A stretch of 64,000 nucleotides of DNA from Acanthopleura granulata (GCA_016165875.1 JABBOT010000037.1:992001-1056000), one strand, 5' to 3'. Counted from the first letter of the stretch, positions 32,231 through 44,935 are shown. Made by a program: numbers and translations. The notes: generated by a model not told the origin, from the letters alone.

Positions 32231-32443
32231 TTATTTTATTTTATTTATGTGCTAGGTGTTTGACGCTGTTCTCTAGTATATTCCACTTATACGACGGTAG
32301 TCAGGATTATCGTGGGAGGAAAACCGCGCAGAGCCCGTGGGAACCCATGTCCATCCGTAGGTTGCTGGCAGACCATCCATGCGCGGCCGGAGAGGAAGCC
32401 AGCTCGAGCTGGACTTGAACTCACAGCGGGCCGCATTGGTCAG
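32231..32443 (-). mobile_element. SINE family A, head-truncated
   Basis: Tail 'ttattttattttatttatgt', body 'ccacttatacgacggtagtc', 'ccgcgcagagcccgtgggaa', 'gtaggttgctggcagaccat', 'gaggaagccagctcgagctg'. It ends in the B-box region near 'gccgcattgg', and the A-box end is missing. Confidence 0.82.
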
Positions 32444-32560
32444 GACGGTTTAATATGCCGACGGGCGTGCTTGGAGTAAACCACTGACCTTTGGTAGGTA
32501 GCTAATAAAAACTTTTACATCAGACAGACCGAATCCCATCATATATAAAGTCATATGGTA

Positions 32561-32742
32561 GGTGCCTCTCGCGCCGGTATCTTCTCCGACCGTGCTTGGG
32601 AAAGTATGCCAGTAACCTGTGGATGGTAGTGGGCTTCCACCGAGGCCTGACCAGTTTCCTCCAACCATAAAGCTGACCGCCGTCGTATAAGTGAACTATT
32701 CTTCGGTGCGGCATAAAACACCACTCAAATAAATTATACCGC
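32561..32742 (+). mobile_element. SINE family A, 5'-truncated
   Basis: 'cttgggaaagtatgccagta', 'acctgtggatggtagtgggc', 'gaccgccgtcgtataagtga', 'gcataaaacaccactcaaat'. It is opposed to the SINE at 32231, so the two could pair over about 150 bp. Its tail abuts the first unit of the 2.7-kb array. Confidence 0.82.
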
Positions 32743-35470
32743 ACACACAAACCTGTCATTCTTCCCTCGCCATCAGTCAATGTCAAAGCCAAAGTTCCAG
32801 CATACCCTGGAAAACAAACGGAGAATAATGAATGAGATAGAACAATATATTTATCCATGATATGGTCATTTCAAAAAGAGTCCTGGGTCATTCATTACGC
32901 CTACGTTATTTGATCGTGTCTCTGTGACTATCTGCTGCAGAACGGATACCCGGTTACCCAGATCAGCACAACAGCGACGTCTTTACTTCTAAATGTGCTT
33001 CCGGTGCAATAACCGAAGTGGGAAGATTGTACACGTCAAAGTACACGTTTGAGAAAGGACTGTGCTCTTCCAATATTCTGTGTGATAAATGAGAGCTGGG
33101 TATAAACATGCGATCACCTAGTTTACAATTTAACAGAAAAGAAAACAAAAGACATAACCAGTTATGTTATTTCAGAAGAGGGATCCATACAGATCTGAAT
33201 GCACATAGGCATTCTTTTATGTCTTGCTTGGTAATTCTATAAATGATGTATTTAATCTGAAATTCTTACGAAGCCATAGAATACGCCATTTTAGAGAAAC
33301 CGGAAACTCGATGTTGCGTTATCCATACCCTACACATTTTGGTATCAGGCATTCCTTTGTGCGCGAAGTACGGTAATCTTTATTATTACCATGGAAGGCC
33401 ACGCTTTGTGGTCTACTGGTAGAGACACTGACGTATTCCACAACCACTTTTTCTTTAAAAATGGCCTTAAAATATATCAGAATTGTCTTTTAATCACAAG
33501 GAAAACATCTGATTTAGCACGACTTATATATAGCAAAGTGGTGGACTAGGACGTCACAGTGAAAAGATGTCCTCTCGGGTGGTGCAAATATCTCTGCTTT
33601 GACTGGTTAAAATTGAGAGCGTGGCGGCCCGTTCGATTTTCTCCACCTGTTCGTTTTCTCTTATTTTGATAAAGGGATATCTTGGTTATCATAGATCACA
33701 AAAATAACAAGTGACGTTTTTTGAACTATGAATAGATTTCTTTATCGATTCCTATACACATTTGGTCTAGTGCAGTGTTTTCTTCTAACATTTCTCATAG
33801 ATGAACCAAACACGGCCGGTGGAGCGCTTTTCCTGTCACAGTCACACCCTTTGCTAGAATAATCGGACAACAGTGGCAGTATATGGTTCGAATATCACGA
33901 TTGCAAGGAATGATGTGCTGGTTTGCGTGACTTATCTACAGGCGTTTCCATTTCATTAAACGAAATCGCAGGAAAATGGAACGCATACTTTGAATCACCA
34001 AGTTATTCCTCACCTTTCATCGTTTTCCGGCAATAGGATTGCCTATAAATAGCTGACTGAGCAGTTCAGGCCTGCAGCGAATTGGTATACACTTTGGGCT
34101 CGCTCTGACGGTTTGTGTGGTGTGAAAATTTCATATATTACATACCACATGTGAGTGGTGTACTTTCGGCACCCTGTGGCCTCCACGTTTAATATCGTAT
34201 ACTAACAACATCGCATAAGCGAAAAATACATAAAAGAAACCACTAAAGATGAGCAATTTGATTGACGGTTCATCTGCGTATGGTTCAAACTAAGAAGCTG
34301 AATATATTTCTCCTTCCACTTAACGAATCAAGAGCAAGGGAAGCTTTGCGTCAAGACAATGCTTCCTTCGCACATACAAGTCATCTTCCCTATCGTCTTA
34401 TCATAAACAACAATATACCAGACATCATTAGGGATTTTAACACCTATTCAAGAAGTCGCAATCAAAGAGCAGAATGCTTGTGCATTAAGTGTTGGTTGTA
34501 CGGCGAAAAAGCTTATTATCCCCGGGCAGACATATGAGACTGCAGCCTATATCACAGATAAGGTCACAGACGGATTTGCAAAAATCCATGAACACAGAAT
34601 CAGGACTATCGCGTCAGAGTTCCAGGTAACCCACACATATTCCCGGACGATAGCTGGAATCGTCCGTCAAATCTTGGTAATCTCTCACTCGGATTCAATT
34701 TCTCCAAGGCCAGGTACTTTTTTTCATAATAACCCAAAGTCCGGTTTTTCTTTCTATCCGTTCCAAAGCAGATCAGTGAACAGTTCGCTAAAGGTGTGCC
34801 CGCAAGCTCTGAGGCAGACCATATGTAATCGATCTGATCACGATCTTTCATTAAGGTGGGCAGATAGAAAATTTAATGCTATGTGCAGGTAGGCCTATTT
34901 CGGTTTGGGAATGGCGCCAGCAAAATATGATTGATTTCATTGGCTGGAAATAAAATCCATTATTCACCATGTCGTTCAGGTCGTTGTGTCCATGAAATAA
35001 TAGTAAGTAGTCCCAGCTCGTTCTGGACAAGCCCTCCATCCGGTAGATGTATCGACCCGTCCGCCTGGTGCTGAGACCTGCAGTCGGCAGGGGAGGGCAA
35101 TCAATTAAGACCACGTACCTTGATGATATGATTAGGGCTTACAATCCCTGAAATGATAACACGAAATGTATGTTGCTTAACATTGAGGTAAACCGGTTTC
35201 CTCCCGCGATTGGTCAACCCAGCAATGCTGTGGAGGGTTTACACGCCAGTACGGCTAGAAGTAAGCCGTGTTGTTGCTGAAACAGCGCAGAAATAGTTGA
35301 CAGGCTGTCTTCAGCCTATACAACGCCAAAAGGTTCCAAACTGGTTGCTGTTAAGGAATCGCGGACAGTTCAGCAAAATATATACAGATTTATACAAAGG
35401 AAAATATCTCCTTTTCGGAATAAGAATAAAATCCACTTCAATGCTTACATCTACGCCTTCAATCCCTCAC
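32743..35470 (+). repeat. Array unit U1 of the ~2.7-kb tandem repeat
   Basis: Begins with 'gagaataatgaatgagatag' (compare 'gaagaataatcaatgagatg' at 35562). Landmarks in order: 'atgatgtgctggtttgcgtg' (33911), 'actttgaatcaccaagttat' (33990), 'gacggtttgtgtggtgtgaa' (34107), 'cagacatcattagggatttt' (34421), 'tggtaatctctcactcggat' (34676), 'cggcaggggagggcaatcaa' (35083), 'acgccagtacggctagaagt' (35243). The interval 33000-33800 has no match in the other units, and the module at 36060-36890 in U2 is missing here. No intact open frame is shared by all units. Confidence 0.75.
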
Positions 35471-38400
35471 TTACCCCGCACATTCAAACCTATTATTCTT
35501 TATTATAAAACATTGCCATCCTTCATTGTTAAACCAGTTCCAGAATACCTTAGAAAACGAATGAAGAATAATCAATGAGATGGAACAATTATATTTATCC
35601 AAAACGTGATTTATCTGAGATGATCATGTCAGATACTGTCCTATGTCATTGATCAAACTCGCGTTCTTCGGTCGTGTCGCTGTGACGATGAGCTACAGAC
35701 TGGAAAGCTGCTCCCCGGGTCTTTATCTCTCAAAGCATTTACTTCCCAAGACGTCTTCGCTTCACAATTACGTTTTTGGATCTCCTGTCGCTAGAGTAAT
35801 CAGAATGGCACTAAATGTTTCCAGTATTACGATTGCATGAAATGATATGCTTGCTTGTGTGACATGTCTGCAGGCGTTTCCAGTGCGGACCTAGACATTC
35901 GTGTACCAGCCCTCAAACGAATTCAAGAAAAAATGCCTTTTAAATGCGATCACAGAAATATCTTGAAGTTCAGTACAGTTTCCAAATTTTTGATTTACCG
36001 TTTTCTGAGAGGTCAATACTGATCATTTTCTTTCGTGCTGTCGTACATGATTAGTTTCCTTTCAGGTTCCGAAATAAGTGAGGCACTTGAATCTATTCCC
36101 GGAACGTGGACAGTCTTTATACTTACATTTCATTTCACCAATAAAATGTTTTCAACAGCAATAATTCAATTAAAGGAGCACTGGTGAGAGCGAAAACCCC
36201 ATGTTGGTTTCATATTAAATCATTCTCATTTATGCTACCTTGAATGAAGATAGATAATTATATTGCGTAAGTGACATGTATTAATTGCACAATTGCACAG
36301 CACAAGCGTGGTTATAGATTCCCCTAATCAATACAGTTTTAAGTAGTGATTGTAAAAAGAGTTAGGAGCAGATGACTTCGATTTGGCAGTGACACTGATT
36401 CCATTCTAATGGCTCTTGTATTTTTTGCGTACATGCATGTAGTCATGCGTTTGATCTATGGAAAGGACAGTGTGCCATTCTGTTTATTCGATAGGCTGAT
36501 TTTTTGTTACATTTAACACAAATGTATTTAATCCTCGAGTTCAAAATGCAACAAGCAAAGTGGAGAGTCTCTTAGAACCTCTGACATCAAAATGGCGTCC
36601 GTACCACCTCAGGTTCACATCTCTACTGCGAGACACTGAGACAATGTCTGCCAACAAGACACACATCTGAGACACACATTCCCATTCACTTTGAACTGCG
36701 GACCATTGATCACCACGACAAGACCTAATGAAGAGAGACGCCTTGTGTCCGCTTTTATGGTTGTTGACTGTAGGGATGGTAACTCTACTGTCGAACTCGC
36801 ATATCCATTACCCAACACCGATGGAAATAGTTTCCATTTGACAGTATACATGCACAGGCCAAATACATATATCTGTGTGCCATTTCATTGAGCGAAGCCG
36901 TAGATAAATAGAATACACACAATGAATCACCAAGTCATTCCTTATCTTTCGTTGTTTTCCAGCCGTGGGTCTGTATAACTTGCACTAAAAGAAACAAATG
37001 CAAACAAAGTTTATATCAAGACAATGCTTATGTCGCACATGTCTCGTCTTATCATGAACGCTATCGACCAGACATCGCTTGAGGCCTTCACATCAGCCTA
37101 AGAAGTCATAATCAAAGAACAGAATGCTTTTGCATTAACTCCTTCTCGTATGGAAACAAGGCTCATTATCCACAGATTCGCAAATGTGGACCATTCCCTA
37201 GAGACCACAGCCTATTATAAGGGTACCACCATCGGAAAGGAAAAACTGATAAACAAATGGCTTCTTCAACTCTCAAACAGCGATAGGCCTGACACAAGAT
37301 TAAACAAAGAAACACAAAGACGCTTTAATAAGTTCAATACATATATTTGAACAAAATAGACAAATAGTACAACTGATAATAATATGCAAAGCAATACAGA
37401 TATTTACAAACATACATAGTTTCTCACTGATGACAGCATCCAAATCCAGATGGAATATTCCGCATTCCAAAGGCGAGTCAGTGCACTTAAATATAGAATC
37501 CATAGTTCTTGGGAATTCTCGAACAGAGGGATGACATTCCTGTAAGTGACAAACAGTAGTGGGTACGGTATGCCGATGACGGTTTATGTCCAATTACCCG
37601 TGAAGGGGCAACTTCCCAGGACGAACGGACTGATGGTAGCGCCCGTGATGCCGAGCTGGCGATGTATGCTTCAGTCCTCGGAAATATGAACAATGTAACT
37701 TTCAGGGCAAACTGGAATGAAGTGGGCGTAATCACAACAGGAGACAATGAGCGATACAAGCTACTGAAAGCGAGTGGCCAAACACAAGCTTACAAAGTGC
37801 TACGTACCGAAAAATGGCGTGTAAGCCGAGCTCCAGTAAATCTCACAATCCTCAAGTGGTAAATATGACTGTCCTCGTGTGGACATGAATAAACATGACT
37901 GCTCTCAAATGGACATGTGTAAATGACTGCCAGCTTTACAACATCGTCGCTCATATATATATATATATATATATGTACAATGACATAAAACTCATAAACA
38001 CATAAGCCTCGAGAACTCGTGACTGAATTCCAGTGCAGGCCACAACGTGCACAAAAGGAAAAATGTAGGTCATGCACTGGCCGGTTTATCGCAAATAGAA
38101 ATAAAAATATAATCCATTGTTTTAAATTGTTTTAAAATATCGCAGATAAGGCCACGGACGGATTTGCAAGAGTCCATAAATACAGAAACAGAACTATTGC
38201 GACAGAATTGCGGGTATCCCTGGGATATTCTGGAACAATAGCTGAAATTCTTCGTCTAATGTTGGTAATCCCTCACTCGGAGACAATTTCTCCAAGCTCA
38301 GGTACTTTTTTCTCCATAATAACCCAGATTCTGGTTTTTCTGTCGATCCGTTCCTAAGCTGATCAGTGAGCAGTTCGCTAAAGGTGTACACGCAAGCTTT

Positions 38401-39066
38401 CACGCTGACCATATTTACTTCACCTTATCACGATGTTTCATTAAGGTGGGCGGATAGAAAATTTAGTGCTATATGCAGATATGCCTATTTTAGTTCGGGA
38501 ATGGGACCAGCAAAATCTGATCGATTTGATTGGCTAAAAATCAGGTCCATTATTCACCATGTCGTTCCAGTCGTATTGTCCTTGGAATGATGGTGCATGT
38601 AAGTCATTTCTAGGCCTGACACTCTAGGTATATTCATCAATCTCAGCTCGTTCTGGAGAAGGCCTCCTACCGCTCCATGTATCGACCAGTCCGTTTGGTG
38701 CTGACACCTGGACTCGGCAGGGGACGGCAATCAATGAAGGCCACGTACGGTGACGAGATAAAAAGAGAATTCGGGACCCACATGATAACACGAATTGTAC
38801 GTTGCTTAACACTGGAGCGTTTTATTGGCACGATTTGTCAAGCCGGCTATGCTGGGGGTTTTATCTACGCCAGTAAGGCTAGAACTAACTTGTAGTTTTC
38901 TGAAACAGAGTTGTCGTCAGCCTAGACAACACCAAAAGGTTACAAAGTGGTTCCTATTAACGAATCGCGGATATTTGACCAAATTTATGCATTTATGCAT
39001 CGGAATAGGAATAAAACCTATTTTAATGCTGGCCTGTACACCTCCACCCCGTCTCCCACTTACCCC
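35471..39066 (+). repeat. Array unit U2, carrying a 0.9-kb insertion
   Basis: Landmarks: 'atgagatggaacaattatat' (35575), 'atgatatgcttgcttgtgtg' (35841), 'aacctctgacatcaaaatgg' (36575), 'aatgaatcaccaagtcattc' (36920), 'cagataaggccacggacgga' (38141), 'tggtaatccctcactcggag' (38262), 'acacctggactcggcagggg' (38704), 'acgccagtaaggctagaact' (38866). Without the insertion at about 37217-38128 the unit is about 2.7 kb, the same as U1. The module 'gacggtttgtgtggtgtgaa' is missing from this copy. Confidence 0.75.
37217..38128 (+). mobile_element. 0.9-kb inserted element E, + copy
   Basis: It interrupts U2 between 'gagaccacagcctattata' and 'cgcagataaggccacgg', which are adjacent in U1 and U3. A second copy lies inverted at 45893-46680. 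Both copies contain, on this strand, a short conserved reading segment with RYADDG and SVRDAELA / SARDAELA, broken by stops, followed by an (AT)n run at 37953-37975 and 'ctcataaacacataagcctc'. No terminal inverted repeats or clear target duplication were seen, so the class is unknown. Confidence 0.65.
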
Positions 39067-41570
39067 GCAAAACCAACCCTATCTCTGCTGTTTCGCCATC
39101 AATCAGTGTTAACTCCAATAACATTGAATAGAGATAGGGGAACTGTATTTGTCCAAAACGTCATTTATATGAGATGATCATCTCAGATACTTTCCCAGTT
39201 CATTGATCATACTTGCATTTTTCAGTCGTGTCGCTGTCTTCTTTACTTCCCATAATGTTTTCGATAGAAAAAAACCAAAGTAGCAAGGTTAGCACACGGG
39301 GGTATTCATTAGCAAAGTGCACGTTTGCCACATTTGAGCACGCGACTGTACAGTTCACAATTTAACGTTCCCCGTAGACGAAACAAGTGGGGCCAGAAGA
39401 CGGCTTCCCTTCTTACAGTCACATCCTCTGGATCTCCTGTTCCTAGTGCAATCACAAAATAGTGGGGCCAGAAGACAGCTTCCCTTCTTACAGTCACACC
39501 CTCTGGGTCTCCTGTTCCTAGTGCAATGACAAAATAGTGGGGCCAGAAGACGGCTTCCCTTCTTACAGTCACATCCTCTGGGTCCCCTGTTCCTAGTGCA
39601 ATCACAAAATAGTGGCAGCACATGTTTCCAATACTACCGCTGTCTGAAATGATATGCTCGCTTGTGTGATTTGTATGCATCAGTTTTCAGACTGGATCAT
39701 AGAAACACCGTGAGTTCAGTACAGTTCCCATACCCTTGTGGTACCGTTTTGTAAGAGCTCAATGCTGAGAAATAATCACGATGTTTGTATCAATTCTCCG
39801 AACGTCGGCAGTCTTAACACTTACATTTGATTTCACCATACAATTTTTGCTCAACAATAATTCAGTCACAGAAGCAGTTGCGAGAACGGAAAGCTCATTC
39901 TTATTTATGATACCTTGAATAAAAACAGATGTTTTATGTTATGTAAGAGAAACATACATAATTGCTGTGGGGAATACAAAGAAAAATAACACAGTTCTTA
40001 GTCATCTATACAGGTGTAGTCCCAGCTCATCGATTTTCCTAATCAATACACTTTTAAGCAGTGAATTTAAACGGCGTCAGGAACAGATGACTTTGACTTT
40101 GCAGGGTTACGTACACCATGTTAATAGTTCTTATATTCTTCACGTACATGTATGGAGTCATAACTTTGTTCTGTGGAAAGCACAGTGTACCCTACTGTGT
40201 ATTCCATAGGCAGGGGTTTGTTTAGTCTTAAACACACGTATATTTAATCCTAGAGTTAAAATTACTTCGCTGTAAATCTCAATTCAAGCAACATGGATGG
40301 TCTTTATAGAAACCTCTGATATTAAAATGGCATCCGTACCACGTCAGGTCCTTATCTCTGGGGCCAGACACCGCGACAGTGTCTGCCAAAAATCAATGGT
40401 ACAACTCCTATGAGACACGCATTCCCATTCACTTTGAACCGCCGGCCATTGATCACCACGATAACCTTGCATTCACCTAATGAAAAGATACGCCTTATGT
40501 TCGCCTTTATGGGTGTTGACTGTTGTAGGGACGGTCCCTCTCCTGTCGGTCTCACACATCCATTATTCAACACCGATGGTAATAGTTTCACGTTGACAGT
40601 GTACATGTATAAGCCTAATCTATATGTCTGTGTGCCATTTCATTGAAGGAGAGCGAAGGAAAATGAAATGAATACTTTGAATCACCAATTCTTTCCTTAC
40701 TTTTCATTGCTTTCCGGCGGTGTGTCTGTCAATAAACGGTTGACTAGCCACAGCTGGTCTGCAACGAATTGCTACATACTTTCGACTGGCTCTCACGGTT
40801 TGTGTGGTGTGAAAAAGCCTGTAAGTTACATTCCACATTTGAATGGTTTTCTTTGGACACCCTGTAGCCTCCACATTTAACATGGTATACCGACGACGTC
40901 GTATCGGTGAAAAATTCATCCATGCAATGCCAGATACCAACAAATTAGTATATAATAACCAATTTGGTTGACGGTTGGTCTCCATGTGGCCTAAACTAAC
41001 GAACTGAGTATTTTTCCTGTTTGGTTTGTATAGCTGGCACTAAAAGAAATTGAAAGCAAACAAAAACAATGTTTATGTCACACATATATGGCGTCTTCAA
41101 TGTCGTGTTTTCATAAACCCCATCGACCAAACATCATTAGGGACTTTCATGCCTCTCCAAGAAGTCAAAATCAAAGAGCAGAATGCTTGTTCATTAACTT
41201 TTGGTTGTACGGGAACAAGGCTCATTATCCACAGGTTCACAAATGTCTATCATTCTCTAGAGACCGCAGATAAGGTCAGAGAGGGATTTGCAAGAATCTA
41301 TTAATACAGCATCAGTAGTATCATGTCAGAGTTCCAGGTAACCAACAGACATTCCCGGACGATGGCTGCAATCGTTCATCAAGCCTTGGTAATCTCTCAC
41401 TCGGAGACAATTTTTGCAATAATAACCCAGAGTCTGTTTTTTATGACATCCGCTCCAAAACAGATAACTGAACTATTCGCTAAAGGTGTACCCGCACTCT
41501 TTAACGCTGACCATATTCAATCGATGGTATTATATTATATTATCACGGTGTTTCATTAAGGAGGGCTGAC
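39067..41570 (+). repeat. Array unit U3, 3'-truncated
   Basis: Landmarks: 'gagatgatcatctcagatac' (39171), 'atgatatgctcgcttgtgtg' (39649), 'aacctctgatattaaaatgg' (40311), 'actttgaatcaccaattctt' (40674), 'cacggtttgtgtggtgtgaa' (40794), 'aacatcattagggactttca' (41129), 'tggtaatctctcactcggag' (41386). Matching stops near 41570. This unit holds both modules that are deleted in one or other sister unit, so it is the most complete. It also carries the 75-bp triplication. Confidence 0.75.
39387..39611 (+). repeat. 75-bp triplication inside U3
   Basis: Three units start at 39387, 39462 and 39537 ('gtggggccagaagacggctt' …) and differ by only a few substitutions. A fourth partial unit follows (gtgg at 39612). 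Sister units U1 (33820-33890) and U2 (35770-35810) have the region once. The 25-codon period leaves long frames open on the minus strand; I regard these as by-products. Confidence 0.92.
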
Positions 41571-43190
41571 TTGGGGACGTGGCCTACCGGAGGGCAGTAG
41601 TTTTTTTCTGGCTCTATCAGATACAGTACTTCCCGTTTACTACTGATGGAGACTTTAGGCCCCCTGACCAATTAAAAACTCACAATGACTCAGCATTATC
41701 GTGTATTTTTTCACTCAGGATTCAAAGTTAAAGCCTCATCAATACAGGCAATTTTGTAAGAATAAAACCTTTAAAACCAACTGCTGTGATTTCACATAAG
41801 CTTGTTTCTCTTTGTTTGCTTCAGTTTTTGTTTGATTGACTCATGCCATTTTAATCTGTCGTAAATAAGCCAGTGCTGTTTATTCGAAAACGCTATTAAC
41901 AAAGTCGTCATCATTCTCAAACGTTACAGTTAGTAGAATTAGGTGGTCTCACTATTAACAGCAAACAAATTTTCCTTGAAATTCACACAAAGTTTCTTAA
42001 TTTTTGACTTAATTGAGTCATAATCTAAAACGTGACTTTCAAGTATATTTTAACCCTATAGTTAGGCATCACAGCAGGCATTTATACACAGTAAACGTTT
42101 CATTTTCCTAAAATTTCTTAACTGAGAAAACACACACTCATACTGCACATCAGGAAAAGGTACATTGCTTTGGAAATCGTAAACATGAACATCTTTCTTG
42201 TTTAAGTAAAATTAAGAAAATATTCAGATTTAAGAAATTTGTCTCCCCAGCAACAAATTATGTCCTAAAAACTCTTAACATTAAAATAAATAATTCCTTC
42301 CTGGAGAGAAAGGAATGATTTTTAAAAATTTCATTCAGTTTTTTTTTTTTGATTTTTGCTCTCTACAAAAAAGCGCTCTTATTGCAATGTTGTTCTTCAG
42401 AAAAAGTTAACCCTAAAAGTTTGCGAGATTGCCAAGAAAATGACTAGGAAAACCTTTGTCATTGTGTCCACAATGATGACAAGGCATATTTCTAACACTG
42501 TTTGACATATAAGAAATAAAAAGTTATTTTAGCTCAGATGGTTAGGGCTCGTACAACAGAAAGCCATGGTAAATGTAATTTCTGTCATCGCTATCAATCT
42601 TGACCTAATCCGTATATCTTTTTCTGGCACCATTACATTGATCTCACAAAACGTCTTGTAAAATTTGAATTTTCCACAATCTGCTTGAATTTGGAAACAT
42701 ACAAGCAGTCGGAAAGACGATATAACACCATTTTAATGGTTTGACCATTTTAACCATCGATGGTCACTTTGTGCATTCGTACGTGTTTACAGATTTTAAA
42801 AAAAAGATGGTCATAAGAAAGAACTATCTTGCATTGGTAGACCTGCGAAAAAAATATCCAGGAATGATATAATGGAAGTTTTAGTGTAGGAAAGGCGTAG
42901 GTCCACCCTGATATCAATAAGTACAATACATTTTGTCCACTATATTCTCTACAAACGTACGTATGTTGTGTCGTCCGAATAACACGATGCATTGGTTTGC
43001 AGCCGTAGGTTTGACATGTACACCACGCACAGTATTAATGCAATAAAGTTTTAGACTATCTTTTAATTTTCCTTTTTTATCGGCTTCTCTGTTTGTTGTA
43101 GTTATCAGTTCCATCCGATCGCTCAATCCAATCTGGACAAATTGATTCTGCATTTTGAATTTGAAGGCAGTCCCATGAAAGCTTCGTTAA
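41571..43190. other. No recognised feature
   Basis: A long A+T-rich interval with frequent stops in all frames. No in-window repeat or gene was noticed. Confidence 0.5.
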
Positions 43191-43194
43191 CCTT

Positions 43195-43712
43195 TCTTTC
43201 TCTGCTCACCCACCATAGATTTCCAACCCATCCACTATTAACCACTCAATACATAAACCTTTATCTCAGCAAACTAATCCACCATTAACCACCCACCCGG
43301 ATGTATTGACCCTCCAATAACTATCCCCAACACACCCACCATTTATTCACCCCTCAAAGACCAGCTCACCCATCGTCACATTACCCCGCCACATTTTAGC
43401 CACCATTGCACCGTCACAGCTCACCTACCATTATCCCACCCAGGTAACCCACCATTACCTCGCTCGTCTCACCCACCATTACCGTACCCTCGCCCACATT
43501 ACACATACCATTGCCCCGCCATGTCTTAGCTACCACTACACCGTCACATTTCAACCAAAATTACCCCCGAAAATCACCCATCATTGCTCTGCCCAACTCA
43601 GCCACCATTACTTCGCCACATCTCACCCACCATTATCCCGCCACATCACACCCACCATTGTCCCGCCAGATCTCACCCACCATTACCCCACCACATCTCA
43701 ACCACGAAAGAC
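43195..43712 (+). repeat. G-poor CCACC/ATTA degenerate satellite tract
   Basis: About 500 bp in which the + strand is nearly G-free and dominated by 'caccatta', 'cacccacc' and 'ccgccaca'. At 43611-43690 a clear 24-bp period is visible ('cgccacatctcacccaccat' then 'tatc'). Earlier units are more diverged. The minus strand is correspondingly G-rich (ggtgggtga…), with quadruplex potential. Confidence 0.8.
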
Positions 43713-44169
43713 ACCCCTAGCTCATTAATACTTTACATCACGGGCCATCGTAAACATGTTTGTCCTGCTTAGAATGGGCTAACAAGCACAGTGCGGACTA
43801 CAGCAGACGTGTTTCTGATCAATAGCTCTGCGTATCGCGGTCATTCACTGACTTGCCTCATGTAAACATGTTTTGCATCCTCATGAAGGCCATACGGAAA
43901 ACCATCAGGCACGTACAAACATATTACAATTTATCGTTCCATTGACGTTATATCCATTCCACCGGACACGGGCAACATATTGCAATTTATCGTTCTAATT
44001 CTCTTTTTTTTCTTTTTTTTTTGGAAAAATCTTCCAACCATTAGATTTATCTCTTCAAAAAATTCTTCGGTAAGCCCCCGTTGTACATTTTCATTGTGAT
44101 TCAACATGGAATTCACAACGTCATGACGTTGTATATGTATCGTCCGTTAAGCAGACGCGCTTCTGAAAG
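43713..44169. other. No recognised feature
   Basis: Anonymous, including a T-rich run at about 44000-44022. 'atttatcgttc' occurs twice (43929 and 43987) about 60 bp apart, a minor direct repeat. Confidence 0.4.
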
Positions 44170-44288
44170 ACCGCTTATTTCTTTATTTCTTTCTTTCTTT
44201 ATTTATTTATTTGAGTGATGCTAAACACCATACTCAAGAATTTTTCACTTATACCCGGGTGGGCAGTTTTATGGGCAGAGGAAATTCG
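44170..44288 (-). mobile_element. SINE family A 3' fragment
   Basis: (attt)n/(cttt)n tail, then 'actcaagaatttttcactta' and 'gggtgggcagttttatgggc'. Truncated where family B begins. Confidence 0.7.
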
Positions 44289-44660
44289 AGTGAGTGAATG
44301 AGTGCTTGGGGTTTAACGTCGTAGGTAACAATTTTGCAGTCACATATCAATGAGGAGCCCTTCTGTTGTGTGTACATAGTGTGTCTTCTTGTGGCAGGGC
44401 GAGTCCATGCCACCAAAGTGCTGCCGCCACTGGAACATCATGCTGAAGACACTAAACCTAACACCCCAACAAGTCACATTATCCTGACACCGGGGGGACC
44501 TGTTCTGTTGCCTTGCTCTGAGGTCTTAGTGTCTAACGCCAAGCGATGCAGCAGTAAGTACCATTCTTAAAATCTTTGGAATGACCCCACGCGACTTTGA
44601 TTCCGGATTTCCTGACCTCGAAGCGGACGCTCTAACCAGTATGACGTCGAGGCGGTCCCA
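44289..44660 (-). mobile_element. tRNA-derived SINE, family B, near full length
   Basis: 'gtgagtgaatgagtgcttgg' and 'ggtttaacgtcgtaggtaac' start the 3' side. The body contains 'cttcttgtggcagggcgagt', 'cgccaagcgatgcagcagta' and 'gactttgattccggatttcc'. The complement of the tRNA-like head follows ('gaagcggacgctctaaccag' … 'cgaggcggtccca'). Confidence 0.78.
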
Positions 44661-44935
44661 TTTGCTTAGATGATGGTGTTTCTTCTGACGTTAATGAAGT
44701 GGATAAAATGTGGGCTTTACAACAGCAATATCTTTTTCTAGAGAACCTAGACGTTTGCTTCGATAATCGGGTTTGGATCTGTTTCCCCCTTCTCTCTTAT
44801 TTGTACAACTATTGGCTTTTCTGCTTTGCTGACTTATAATGCTCTATGTATGGACTCGAACATAAAGGAAATACTTTTGCCGTTCATATTATTCGTTTGC
44901 TTTATTTAGTTTAACGACTAAAAAGCATTTCGTGT
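44661..44935. other. No recognised feature
   Basis: Short anonymous interval before the mosaic region. Confidence 0.4.

Noticed and set aside
37577..37600. YADD-like motif in element E, resembling an RT active site
   Set aside because: No other RT block is found before or after it in either copy; the match is probably chance.
39309..39680. 123-codon minus-strand frame with 25-residue repeats
   Set aside because: Created by the 75-bp triplication; sister array units lack the frame.
43511..43772. Pro/His/Thr-rich frames
   Set aside because: They come from the G-poor CCACC satellite tract.
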